This document shows positions 11,221-20,734 of a stretch of 64,000 nt of DNA, in pieces. Position 1 is the first letter of the stretch, and the number at the start of each line of letters is the position of its first letter. Source of the DNA: Aradus depressus. Its lineage: Eukaryota; Arthropoda; Insecta; Hemiptera; Aradidae. Both the position numbers and the translations under genes were made by a program. The notes beneath the pieces were generated by a model. The model worked only from the letters and a program-made list of their open reading frames with translations, had not been told where the DNA came from and ran no database searches. The stretch lies in contig OY759216.1 in NCBI GenBank assembly GCA_963662175.1, positions 36,659,087 through 36,723,086 of the forward strand, in the 5' to 3' direction.

Positions 11221-11710
11221 TTCAGCCCTGTTTGAGCGGTTTAAGCCAGTCTATTGCGGGGGGAGGTTTCAGCCCTGTTTGGAGGTTCTGAACTGTCTCG
11301 GGGGGAGGTTTCAGCCCTGTTTGGAGGTTCTGACTGTCGCGGGGGGAGGTTTCAGCCCTGTTTGGAGGTTCTGAACTGTCGCGGGGGGAGGTTTCAGCCC
11401 TGTTTGGAGGTTCTGAACTGTCGCGGGGGGAGGTTTCAGCCCTGTTTGGAGGTTCTGAACTGTCGCGGGGGGGGGGTTTCAGCCCTGTTTGGAGGTTCTG
11501 AACTGTCGCGGGGGGAGGTTCCAGCCCTGTTTGGAGGTTCTGAACTGTTGCGGGGGGAGGTTTCAGCCCTGTTTGAGCGGTTCTTTCCTATCGCGGGGGG
11601 AGGTTTCAGCCCTGTTTGGTTCTGAACTGTCGCGGACGGGGGTATCAGCCCTGTTTGATCACTCAAATATATACATGTCCCTACGCAAAGAGGGTTTCAG
11701 CCCCTGTTGA
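11221..11710 (+). repeat. Minisatellite, 42-bp unit, about ten copies
   Basis: The unit is close to TTTCAGCCCTGTTTGGAGG followed by TTCTGAACTGTCGCGGGGGG AGG. Copies differ in the G-run length, with occasional substitutions. The outer units are shortened (TGAGCGG replaces GGAGG). Because 42 is a multiple of three and the unit lacks stops in several frames, long open frames appear on both strands (11254-11625 and 11436-11666). They are by-products of the repeat, with a 14-residue period, not genes. Confidence 0.93.
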
Positions 11711-11726
11711 TTGGTTGGTTATAGTG

Positions 11727-11872
11727 ACTCATGACCTGGCTTTAACTACGAGGTCATATCACCCACTACCAGAGCGCTCTTTCGTCGCTGCAGACCTTAA
11801 ATATTTATTCACCTAGAATAGGGGTATTTAACGAGTGCCCCGAGCAAGATCGAGACCATTGCTTAACCGGGT
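11727..11872 (-). mobile_element. SINE-A, fragment
   Basis: GACTCATGACCTGGCTTTAACTACGAGG through ACCAGAGCGCTCTTTCGTC to CCATTGCTTAAC on the reverse strand, with internal deletions. It abuts the minisatellite. Confidence 0.8.
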
Positions 11873-12536
11873 TTGAGCCCTGACGGGGAAGGAGGGGGGT
11901 TCAGCCATGTCGGATACTGTCTCAGATACGTGTCTCACTTAAAGGTGATTATGTACAAAAATGAACAAGTAATCTTGAATTTAAATGAATTTACTTATTT
12001 TGAAATCAAGAGAGATATTATGAGAATTTCAAAATGTATATAATTTTTTAATTGTATTTTCAAACAAAAATAGAATATGTTGAAAAAAAAAATTGAAACG
12101 TACAGTCCAATTGGAGGTTCCCAAAATTAGTTTTGTTGTTCTAACACAAATACATCATAGCACGGTGCTTACGGAATCCTTATCACGCGATGGCCGACTC
12201 AACAAAACAGTAATGATAACAACAAGGAGCAAACACTTATCAATGCAAATACCCTGTGTTTAAATTCACGTAAACCAACTGATCACAGGGTAAAGTTACC
12301 ATTCTGAAATACTATTTTACATGTCCTCCGGAGGCTGAATTAGTGGCTTTACTAATGAAGTATAATTCAATAGGTTTGTTGTCCATTTCTCTGTGACTTT
12401 TCCTAATTTGAAAAAAAAAGAGATTTTCCAGGTGTCCCGTTTTGAAAATACTCTTCGAATCGTCCGCCAATATCTTAAGCGGGACGTCAAAAGACTCGTT
12501 TTTCAACGATGCGCGATGCCCTTTTAACTGGATATT
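11873..12536. other. Unassigned sequence
   Basis: A minus-strand frame of 78 codons at 12312-12548 has no recognised domain. It overlaps the first bases of the Penelope remnant on the opposite strand. No feature is called. Confidence 0.4.
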
Positions 12537-13287
12537 GTTCATTTTCATTTTAAGCCAACATCAAGTCCTAAGAAAAATGACTCTTACGCCCCGGAATCTC
12601 ACAAATATGCATACTTCAAGTCCATGATACATAGATGCTTCTCATTGCCTCTAACGAACACAAACAAAAAACAAGAAATAGCCAAATTAAAGCAAATTGC
12701 AGCAGGCAATAACTTTAATACCAGTATAATAGACAAACTAATATCTAGTAAATTAAAACAGATAACTAACTTATCATAATATCTGCCCTAAACCATAAAC
12801 AGAAAAATGTAATTATTACTCTATTCCTTACACTGGTATATTATCCCAAATAATAAAAAGAAATTAAGTAAGCATAACTTAAATCCAGCCTTCAAATCCA
12901 ACCCCAATCAGGGTAGAATATTATTTAATTCAAAAGAAAAAATAGATTTAATCGATAAATGTGGAGTGTATCAATTGGAATGCCCAGAATGTAATGCCAA
13001 ATACGCGGGACAGACAGGGAGATCCTTTAAGATTAGATGCAGGGAACACACAAGAAATACAAACTCCAACACTTCCTCATTTCACCAACATCTCACAAAA
13101 ACAGGACATACCATAGACACACAACACAAACCAACTAAGTATAATACATATCTGCCAAAAAGGTCCACTTTTGAATTTACTGGAAGCGGTAGAAATAAAT
13201 AAACTGAACAAAAATAACGATATTGTTATGCTAAATGAACAAATAGAACTGAACCATTCCCCCCTTCTTAATTTAAATATCAAGTAG
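12537..13287 (+). pseudogene. Penelope-like element, RT tail plus GIY-YIG endonuclease remnant
   Basis: Translation starts in the RT C-terminal region (FHFKPTSS, then PESHKYAYFKSMIHRCFSLP) and passes two stops near 12774. It continues into the GIY-YIG domain at 12958-13100: GVYQLECPECNAKYAGQTG, then RSFKIRCREH. The pattern of paired cysteines, G-Q-T-G-R and R...EH is that of Penelope-like elements. The usual YIG or YVG is YAG here. A +1 shift near 13160 is needed to reach the terminal LLEAVEINKLNKNNDIV, stop at 13285-13287. The stops and shift make it a dead copy. The downstream 3' region carries a hammerhead-like motif and a hairpin. Confidence 0.9.
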
Positions 13288-13790
13288 CTAAGTGTCTGAT
13301 GATTGTAGAAATATTTTGCCAACTGACATTCAAAGAATACTATAATTTTCATTTGATGTTTTAATCTGTCTTTAAATTCTATGTATTTGTTTTTATTCAC
13401 TTTAATATTATTATATTTTACATTTATATAATTCATGAGTCATACCTATATAAATACCAACACTTTACTGTTAGATTAGCTTTATTAGATTTTATATATA
13501 TACATATATATATTTTCTTTTTTATTTTATATTTATTATTATCTTGTAAATATCTGTTTATTGGAATGTATAGAGTAACAAAAACAAGGCATTCCCCGTC
13601 ACTACCTAAAAACCCCCTCCATAACTGTACCTTCTACCCTGTCAACCAATTCTGTCAGTTTGTAAGTGACTCTTGATAATGCCTTAACACGGCGAAACTA
13701 GTTGAGTATTTGGGAATATAATATATTCTCAATTTCTTTGTCAAACTTCACTATATTATAGTGAAGTTTGACAAAGAAATTGTGTATTTT
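13288..13790 (+). repeat. Penelope-like 3' region with hammerhead-like motif and hairpin
   Basis: Follows the dead coding region. It contains TATATAAATACC near 13448 (TATA-like), CTTGATAATGCC...GGCGAAACTAG at 13672-13700, and a perfect inverted repeat at 13730-13782. Penelope-like elements have terminal repeats that can contain hammerhead motifs (established). That this copy's motif belongs to that class is an inference. Confidence 0.6.
13730..13782. repeat. Perfect 26-bp inverted repeat, 1-nt centre
   Basis: Arm CAATTTCTTTGTCAAACTTC continues to ACTATA and is mirrored exactly about position 13756. It would form a long uninterrupted hairpin or cruciform. Confidence 0.95.
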
Positions 13791-13854
13791 AATTATCTAT
13801 TCCTAGAATGGAGCTTCACAAAGGAAATCTGGAAACCATAAATTATAAATTACT

Positions 13855-14030
13855 AAGAACAATTATTGATGCACCCTTCTAAGATTTCAACCTTACCCTC
13901 CATAATGACCTTAAAATTCCTTTTGTTATTAACCTCATCAAGTCCCGCTTCAACCTTTCTTCCCAAGTCAATGTAGTTGCCAGACTCTTCCAGATAATCT
14001 CCACCGAAGACCGATAAAAATATGTAGGGA
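13855..14030 (+). pseudogene. Jockey-type LINE C-terminal fragment
   Basis: In the plus frame it reads APF-stop-DFNLTLHNDLKIPFV followed by INLIKSRFNLSSQ. This matches the YVSNLTLHNDL-IP segment seen in the LINEs at 17050 and 27118. Short and degraded. The opposing minus frame at 13853-14095 is antisense to it. Confidence 0.75.
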
Positions 14031-14315
14031 TTTGCCGGTGGTGACCAGTTTCTCCCCCTCATACTCCTGCGGCCACACATATACCAACCCTTCACGAAAT
14101 GTCAAAATTATTTCATTCTGTTGTTACTGAGAAAGTCACTCTCAGAATCATGCTGTACAATAAAACAAAGAAAACCACTGATACCAACACATTATTTTCA
14201 TGAATTTGAGAGGGGGAGGAAGATCAGTAGAAAAGTGGTTGGAATAAGAAAGTCCTATTATGACCTCATCTCATAAATTTTTTTGTTCCTTTTTTTTTTT
14301 ACAGTGAAATAATAT

Positions 14316-14772
14316 CGTCTGTGGATTACCGGCTATGTAGTTCCCCAGCACGAATTAATCAGATAAGTTTTCGCTCTCCCTACGAAGTCAATCGACAGTT
14401 TGGGCTAAAACTCAATATTTGACTTACACAGTAGCTTCTGAATTCATGCTAAATTTTTTGCCGAAAGTTATTAATGATATTTGAGTCGAACCCCTTTCCC
14501 TACGGCCGATTTCGCTGAAATTTAATAGGGTTATGAAATTACATATGAAATTCGTGTCAATACATTACAACAGCAGGTTATACAGTTTTTACTCCTAATC
14601 CCGCCCTCCCCTTTGGCCGATTTGGCTGAAAAAGTATAGGCGTTGTGCTTATGGGGTTTTGGTCACACATATACAATTCCATGTCGATACAGACAATATA
14701 TCGGGAGTTATTGTGTTCACAGACAAACACAAAGACAGACTTTTTTTTTCATATTTGGATTCTAGATGTGGT
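14316..14772 (+). repeat. Family R repeat
   Basis: Starts with GTCTGTGGATTACCGGC and GTTCCCCAGCACGAATTAAT, runs through TTTTCGCTCTCCCTACG and two copies of the GATTTNGCTGAAAA block, to TATCGGGAGTTATTGTGTTC and the T run. The terminal hairpin is lost. Confidence 0.82.
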
Positions 14773-14924
14773 TACTTCATTCTGATGCATATAATATACG
14801 CAATGATATTATAATAATATTATTATTATTAAATGGAATTATTTTCCTATGACAGTAGGGAGCCAGTAGATACCACTAAAAGAGTCGTATCTACCATACC
14901 ACTAAAAAATCTTATCTCTTATGC

Positions 14925-15025
14925 TTTTGGCTGAGGATGGTAGAAATACCGAAAGTACTTCCATGTATATATAGTTAGTGAAATTAGACAATATATTAAA
15001 TAAACAAGTTTTATTTTATTTTTCA
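14925..15025 (+). repeat. Fragment with GGTA/TACC hammerhead-like core
   Basis: CTGAGGATGG-TAGAAATACC-GAAAGTACTTCCAT at 14931-14965, followed by AATTAGACAATATATTAAAT, resembles the ends of the inverted-repeat elements at 30581 and 42882. Confidence 0.6.
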
Positions 15026-15577
15026 AGACCACTAAAAGAGGTTATGAACGGTGAGGTGAGCTAAGGTCGCAATCTGTCAACAGCGGAGAAAACTTGAAAT
15101 AGCCAACCTCACATCCATCACCGCTACAAACTAATAACATCCTCCATGGTCCAAAGTTACGAAAAAAATAAATTATTTTTTAATTTTTTTAAATTAAATT
15201 TTTTAACAAATAAACAAAATAAAAATATGAGATGAATTGATAGATCGCTACGGTTATGAAGAGGGGGAGTAATTAATACATTTAATTAATTAATTGAACT
15301 TAGAGAAGAGAAACTGTGGAATATTCATATTTGTGGAACCAATCAATCAGACATGGGCGTTGTGAGGACAGGGTAAAACTGGCCATGAAGATATGATCCC
15401 GAAGAAACTTCTATCTGAGCCCTTATATGGATGTCGGAGAGTGGGAATACAGACGATGCGGTGGTCTGACTGCGTGGCAAAAGACGCCAGGAGTAATTTA
15501 GAAGAAATTTTGACAATATTCAAGCACATTAACAACTTTACAACCCTCATATATACAGGTTTGAGTTGTTTAGTTCA
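15026..15577. other. Unassigned sequence
   Basis: Opposed short open frames at 15347-15605 give no recognisable domain. No feature is called. Confidence 0.4.
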
Positions 15578-15790
15578 TTTTTTCTGGAAGGTGAAAAAAC
15601 ATTAAGCACTCCGTCCTTCGGATGATACTTTAAGCGATGGTCCCGAGCCTGTACGATGTCAGATACTCGTTAAAGACCTCTACCCTAAATGAATAAAAAT
15701 TTGGAGTAGAGAAAATTTAGGAATCCCATAGTAGAGTTGGGGTTCATGTTCCCCCAAAAGACGATGATTCATAATAACTAACTATACAAG
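15578..15790 (+). mobile_element. SINE-A, 5'-truncated
   Basis: TTCTGGAAGGTGAAAAAACATT, CCGTCCTTCGGATGATAC, GATGGTCCCGAGCCTGTACG, and the alternative tail CATAATAACTAACTA. Confidence 0.85.
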
Positions 15791-15966
15791 TTTGTTTAGG
15801 AGATAAAATTATATTCATGAGGAAAATAAATTCATGTACATATTATTCTTACTTTAATAAATGAGGACGCGTCTTATCTCAGCATTCACGCAATTTCACA
15901 ACACCCAAATGACAGAATGACCTTATTAAAAAATGTATATTTTATACAAAAAATATATGATATGGC

Positions 15967-16495
15967 CATCACAGAACTTTCTCATACCAACCACATTTCT
16001 ACAGATCACTCCATCACCCTCCCCATTTCATACTAGCATTATGTATGAAAGTAATGGAGTTGGTATGTGAAAGTAAGATGTTGTGGGACGAGATTTCTAA
16101 TAGAAATAAAAGACGTTGTCTTCCCACTGTTTTATTTTATACCAGAACCGGTTTTCGACGCAACAGCATCATCATCAGTGGTCCATCCCACCCACACAGC
16201 ACAGCGGTTGGCCAATTATCTTCCAACCGCTGTGCTGTGTGGGTGGGATGAACCACTGATGATGACGCTGTTGCGTCGAAAACCGATTCTGGTGTAAAAT
16301 AAAACAGTGGGAAGACAACGTCTTTTATTTCTATTAATGGAGTTGGCGTCAGCGATTCTCTTTGTTTCATTGTACATAGTAATTCTGAGATTGACTCTCT
16401 TATAATCAGTACCTAATGCGAGTATGAAATTAATTTGGGAGGGGGAAAAGAGAGTGATCTGTGCAATTGTGGTTGGTATAAGAAAGTCCTGCAAT
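15967..16495. repeat. Outer inverted repeat around a palindrome
   Basis: GAACTTTCTCATACCAACCAC...AGATCACTCCATCACC...TTTCATACTAGCATTA at 15975-16045 faces its diverged reverse complement at about 16405-16490. A related single arm lies at 14205-14265. The palindrome at 16098-16336 fills the centre, so the whole unit is a fold-back structure of about 530 bp. Confidence 0.75.
16098..16336. repeat. Near-perfect 239-bp palindrome
   Basis: Arms of 114 bp (16098-16211 and 16223-16336) are in exact register around position 16217, with about four mismatches. The spacer is 11 bp. Each arm runs from TAATAGAAATAAAAGACG through CCAGAACCGGTTTTCGACGC and CATCATCAGTGGT to CACAGCACAGCGGTTGG. Open frames here (16045-16494, both strands) mirror each other and are not genes. 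The core CTGATGAT-GACGC-TGTT-GCGTC-GAAAACC lies at 16255-16283. Confidence 0.95.
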
Positions 16496-16624
16496 GCAAC
16501 ATCACATATATAGTTTTATTATATTTTTTATCCACATAAAAAAATACTAATAATAAAAATATATTTTGAAGTTCGTTGCTAGGCGTTACAATTTAAAAAT
16601 TACTTTTTCCTACATACATTTTCA

Positions 16625-16974
16625 GAGGGCGCCGGTAGCTCAGTGGTATGCACGCTTGACTTCTGAGCTCAAAGTCGTGGGTTCTTAGCCCGACCGAGGC
16701 CCTTAGTTTATTTTATCTGGGAGGTAAAATAAACTTAAGCACGCAGTCCTTCGGATGGGACGTTAAGCGATGGTCCCGAGCCTGTAGGATGTCAGGTACT
16801 CGTTAAAGACCCCTACCCTAGATGAATAAAAAATTAGGGTAGGCAAAATTTAGGACTCCCACTGTAGAGTCGGGCTCATGTCCACCAGAGTGACGAAAGA
16901 GCGCTCTGGTAGTAGGCGATATGACCTCGTAGTTAAAGCCCGGGCATGAGTCATAAAACCTAACCCAACCTAAA
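16625..16974 (+). mobile_element. SINE-A, full length
   Basis: Starts GAGGGCGCCGGTAGCTCAGT (box A). Box B is slightly decayed (GGGTTCTTAGCCC). The body has both inverted repeats (TTTATTTTA...TAAAATAAA and CTACCCTA...TTAGGGTAG). The tail is AAAACCTAACCCAACCTAA. It is a good reference copy for the family. Confidence 0.92.
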
Positions 16975-17049
16975 AGAAATTAAAATATATATAAAAAAAA
17001 AAAAAAAAAGTTAAATGATAAAGAAACATAAAACGTTTATAGATGATTA

Positions 17050-17464
17050 GTCTTCAATCCACTAGTAGGTCTCGAGGCCATTGCCGCCTCAGTCTCCGAA
17101 CATGAACATTGGGAAGAGTTCTTGTGGCAAGTCTGAGAACTAAAGGATTAGGGTGAAAGGAAAGGGTAGAATGGAATTTTCTGTAGAGGGATTTAATTAC
17201 ATCCCTTACAAGGGGAATCTGCAGGTCATTGTGAAGGATGGCATTTGAGACGTAGAATGGAGCGTTTGTGTTTTTACGAAGGATACGGGATTGGAGGGTT
17301 TGGATTCTATAAGAATTCGAAGGTTTAGTTGAGCCCTAGAATTCAGCTCCGTATGCCCATATTGGCTTCAGTAATTGGTTGTAAATTAGTATTTTATTAC
17401 TTAATGTAATTCGTTGATTATGTTCTTGTCTTTCAAGTGTAGTGTGAGAATTCCACGTCAAGCG
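17050..17464 (-). pseudogene. Jockey-type LINE C-terminal region
   Basis: Reverse-strand translation runs RLTWNSHTTLERQEHNQR, then ILIYNQLLKPIWAYGAEF, an in-frame stop, NAPFYVSNAILHNDLQIPLV and RRLRRQWPRDLLVD-stop. This is the thumb and C-terminal segment downstream of the RT palm in Jockey-type LINEs. Only one stop interrupts about 135 codons, so decay is moderate. It is a different lineage from the 20.7-kb copy. Confidence 0.88.
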
Positions 17465-17735
17465 CTGTCACTAAATAACCCGAAATACAACTTTTATTAC
17501 ATAACATTTTTGATAAGGTCATAATAATACGCGTATCATGTAAAGTGTACTTAGAGTAAAGTGGTCTCGTCGTTTCGGATTTTCAAGTTCATTGCTACGA
17601 TCATTTCAGAGTTACAGCTCTCACAAAGTTCTAATCACATATACACTGTGATGCACTCGATGTTTTTATGTTCCGTTTTGTTGTCCAACTTCTGAGTAAG
17701 AAGCAGACAAGAAAAGTTGTTAGAAAAGAAGCTAT

Positions 17736-18148
17736 TGAATCCTCGTACTAAATTTTGTGTACAAACATTCATTACATCGTCAGTTATTACGGTGTTTAAG
17801 TGGTCCTTAACTTCCTTTCGGCCGATTTTGTGGAAAATTGATAGGTGCCGTTCCTATGAGGTTTTGATTAACATAATATTATGAAATTTCGTGTTAATAC
17901 ATTTATTACAATGGCAGTTATTAGAGTTTTGTGTTAAGCCCTCCCTCTAATACTCCTCTTTGATAGATTTGGCTGAACAACAATAGGTGACACTCATAGG
18001 GGTTCACACATATAATATAAATAGAATTATTTGGAGTTTTTTTTTTTTTGGAATCAGGAAAACATGAAATTCCAATGAAAAGTCAACATCAAATTTCTGA
18101 CTACTATACTTCGTAGTAACTTCCCCTATACTTCATATAGCTGGGAAA
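17736..18148 (+). repeat. Family R repeat
   Basis: Has the ACTAAATTTTGTGTACAAAC block, ATTACATCGTCAGTTATTAC, TCGGCCGATTTTGTGGAAAA, a second similar block, the T run, and the terminus CTTCCCCTATACTTCATATAGCTGGGAAAA. Confidence 0.82.
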
Positions 18149-18319
18149 ATTAAAAATAAAAAAGAGGATGGGTGGATAGAGAGAGGAGAGTGGGTTAAAG
18201 AGCCGATAACTCAATATATGGGAGGAATCGGGCCGGAACGAGGAGTCCAGGGAAGAGGGTTTTTTATACCTTTTTTATGTCAAATTTCGTTTTCTTTCCC
18301 GAGTCCATTGGAAGGGTTG

Positions 18320-18743
18320 TAATCGAAAGTCCAAGTTCGTGAAGATCACCAGCTATAGCACCCACTATTGGCCTCCAGCCTCTCTGAACAGGGATCTCGA
18401 CTGAGAGTAAAAAAGGTCGTCAGTGAATCACTTCAACACACAATCGATTGTAATCGGTCCAAGTTCGTGAATATCACCAGCTATAGTATCCGCTATTGGC
18501 CTCCAGCCTCTTAAAACAGAGATCTCGACTGAGAGTAAAAAAGATCGTCAGCGAATCACTTCAACACACAATCGATTGTAATCGAAAGTCCAAGTTCGTG
18601 AACATCACCAGCTATAGCACCCGCTATTGGCCTCCAGCCTCTTTAAACAGCGATCTCGACTGAGAGTAAAAAAGGTCGTCAGTGAATCACTTCAACACAC
18701 AATCGATTGTAATCGAAAGTCCAAGTTCGTGAACATCACCAGC
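18320..18743 (+). repeat. Satellite, 131-bp unit
   Basis: The phrase CCAAGTTCGTGAA starts at 18331, 18459, 18590 and 18721, giving spacings of 128, 131 and 131. Each unit includes CACCAGCTATAGCACCCGCT, ATTGGCCTCCAGCCTC, GATCTCGACTGAGAGTAAAA and GTCAGTGAATCACTTCAACA. The GTCGTCAGTGAATCAC part resembles the head of family R. The array is interrupted by a LINE at 18744 and continues at 19832. Confidence 0.92.
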
Positions 18744-19831
18744 TTTTTTTTTTTTTTCTTTGGGTTCTCCTACCCCTTAGGGGGTCGGTCACATCACCCT
18801 ATGTTCTTCCGGCTCTTTACGCCGAGTGATCTTGGGATCTTTTCGGGGGTCTGTTCTGCCTGTGTCCCGGAGCCGGGGGCAGCCGCCGCACGCCTGTCGG
18901 TGGGGCCCCCGGCACCGGGTTAGTAGGCTTTCTTGATTCTCCGCCAGGAGGAGACGAACCGACCAAAAGCCAGGTAGCCAGCCTCTGTCATCAGTCCTGG
19001 CAGGTCCAGTCCCATGTACGATCCTGTCTGGCGAATCAGCGCCGCCCTGGGCACGTCGTATAGCGGGCATTCGAGAACTACGTGTTCTGCAATCTCGGCG
19101 CCGCCACACGAGCAGGCAGGGCTGTTCTTCCGCTTAAAGAAGAAGAGCTTGGCGCTGAAGTCGCCGTGACCTGATAGCATCTGTGACGTCCAATGGTCTG
19201 GTTGTACCCATGGAGAGTCAAGGCGCGTCTGGACGTCCGGGAAATAGGCGAAGGTTGTTCGGCCATCTATCGATCGCGCCCAACGCTGTTGCCATCTTTC
19301 TACGATCCATTCCTGGACAATGCCCCTCAGGCGCTCTGGTCTCGCCCCTCCTTGCATCTCCCCTTCCAGGGGTTGACGCAAGGCCACGTCCGTGTATGCC
19401 TCTATTGGTAAGCCGCGTCTACAGAAGTACGAGGCGACGGCCCCATCCAAGACTATGCCTATGGGTGGGGCCCCCGCCAGCACCTGCAGCGCAGCCGTGG
19501 AGACAGTACGGTAGGCTTTGGTAATCCTGAGGAGGGCTGCTCTTTGAGCTTGTAGTAGCAACGTACGCCGTCGTTTGGTGGGGTGAACCAACCATCCGGC
19601 AGCGGCGTACCTTGCTATGGCCTCGAAAACCCCGGTGTAAATAGTTTTATATGCGGAGTAGCCGAGGCCCCCCGTCGCTCGGGCTAGGTAGCTCAGAGCG
19701 TTAAAGGTAGCTGTTCTCCTATCCTTGATGGAAACAGCGTGGGGCGTGACGTTGAATCCCGGCCCAATCCCCACACCCACGTACGTGATCACGGTCGGAA
19801 ATTCAACGCGTCGGGCGTCAGTTTTTCCTCT
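18744..19831 (-). mobile_element. R1-clade-like LINE, 5'-truncated, inside satellite
   Basis: The element is clearly richer in G and C than its surroundings. On the reverse strand it runs from a truncated coding start at 19831, through the ORF, to a 3' UTR and a terminal A run (the T run at 18744-18757). The satellite stops at CACCAGC on the left and resumes at CCCGCTATTGG on the right, so about 7 bp (TATAGCA) of the unit are missing and no target-site duplication is visible. R1-clade elements often choose specific targets such as rDNA or telomeric repeats (established). Satellite preference here is inference. A deleted relative is at 45684-45988. Confidence 0.88.
18920..19830 (-). CDS. R1-type LINE ORF2 C-terminal fragment (RT thumb and Cys-His domain)
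   Basis: About 300 open codons without stop or shift, ending in TAA at 18920-18922. After the RT palm, which is missing through 5' truncation, it shows RTATFNALSYLARATGGLGY, then RAALLRITKAYRTVSTAALQ and VLAGAPPIGIVLDG. This is the conserved TKAYRTVST-A-VLAG pattern of R1-clade elements. A zinc-knuckle-like CSCGGAEIAEHVVLECPLY (C-x-C, H, C) follows near 19083-19139. The frame can be read further out to 19894, but those first residues (LSRDPCLKRLETNSG) are satellite, so no start codon belongs to the element. No catalytic residues remain. The absence of disruptions suggests recent insertion. Confidence 0.88.
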
Positions 19832-19938
19832 CCCGCTATTGGTCTCCAGCCTCTTTAAACAGGGGTCTCGACTGAGATTAAAAAAGATCGTCAATGAATC
19901 ACTTCAACACAAAATCGATTGTAATCGAAAGTCCAAGT
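19832..19938 (+). repeat. 131-bp satellite, continuation
   Basis: CCCGCTATTGGTCTCCAGCC through AATCGAAAGTCCAAGTTTA, the rest of the unit interrupted at 18743. It passes directly into the 51-bp minisatellite. Confidence 0.9.
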
Positions 19939-20206
19939 TTATGGCTATGTGGTGATAGTGAGACAGTAGAAGTAACAAGAGTGATTATGTGGCTGTGTTG
20001 TGGTGGTAGTGAGACACTAGAAGTAACAAGAGTGGCTATGTGACTGTGTTGTGGTGGTAGTGAGATAGTAGAAGTAACAAGAGTGATTATGTGGCTGTGT
20101 TGTGGTGATAGTGAGACACTAGAAGTAGCAAGAGTGGCTATGTGACTGTGTTGTGGTGGTAGTGAGATAGTAGAAGTAACAAGAGTGATTATGTGACTGT
20201 GTCAAA
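19937..20206 (+). repeat. Minisatellite, 51-bp unit, about five copies
   Basis: TATGTGG or TATGTGA followed by CTGTGTTGTGGTGGTAGTGA and GAAGTAACAAGAGTG. Unit starts at 19986, 20037 and 20088 give an exact 51-bp period. Two alternating variants (GATTATGTGGC and GGCTATGTGAC) suggest a 102-bp higher-order unit. Confidence 0.93.
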
Positions 20207-20504
20207 ACACAAAGTTGACCTACACAGTTAACTAATTGGACATCCTCCTCCTCCTCTTCAGAACCTCCCCTCTACCGCCCTTTCTCTACTCTTGTTATCT
20301 CTCTAATCCGGCTCTTTACTCCCAATATATTGTGGTGTAATTCTATCCGTACTTCTTACACCTTAATCAAACTAATTGTTGTCAACAATGGCGGATCTAC
20401 AACTTTTTCTTGCAGGGAGGCCTCCTTCCAGAAAAGTGTTGAGGAAAGAATATTGAATGAGTTTATATGGGGTAGAGAGCAGGGCAAGAACTAAATAAGA
20501 TAGA
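20207..20504. other. Unassigned sequence
   Basis: CAATGGCGGATCTACAAC near 20390 and GAGGCCTCCTTCCAGAAA near 20420 recur in decayed form near 33025, 45520 and 62050, so this is part of another dispersed repeat. No coding signal. Confidence 0.4.
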
Positions 20505-20680
20505 CATCGGTGAATCACCGGTGATGTACTTCCCCAGAACGAAGTAATTAATTAAATTAGGGAAGCGACCTTCTAAAACCAGTCGACCGTTTGCGCTAAT
20601 ATTCAACAGTTGACTTATTATAGGGGCTCCTAAATTGTGTGTCGATAAACTCATTACATCGGCAGTTATTGGACGGCGGC
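20505..20680 (+). repeat. Family R head, truncated
   Basis: GGTGAATCACCGGTGATGTA, TTCCCCAGAACGAAG, GTCGACCGTTTGCGCTAATA and ATTACATCGGCAGTTATTGG. It stops before the second internal block. Confidence 0.8.
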
Positions 20681-20734
20681 CAACGGTCGTTGGCCAATCG
20701 TGTGTTGTGAGACTTCGTGTAAGAATGGTATGTT

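Noticed and set aside
11254..11666. Two overlapping opposite-strand open frames of 76-123 codons
   Set aside because: Both arise from the 42-bp minisatellite, which has no stops in several frames; no protein domain.
13077..13436. 119-codon minus-strand frame
   Set aside because: Antisense to the Penelope-like coding remnant, low complexity.
16045..16494. Four open frames of 68-92 codons on both strands
   Set aside because: They are mirror images produced by the palindrome.
18320..20206. Tandem arrays considered as CRISPR
   Set aside because: Units are contiguous without spacers of differing sequence, in an animal-type repeat context.
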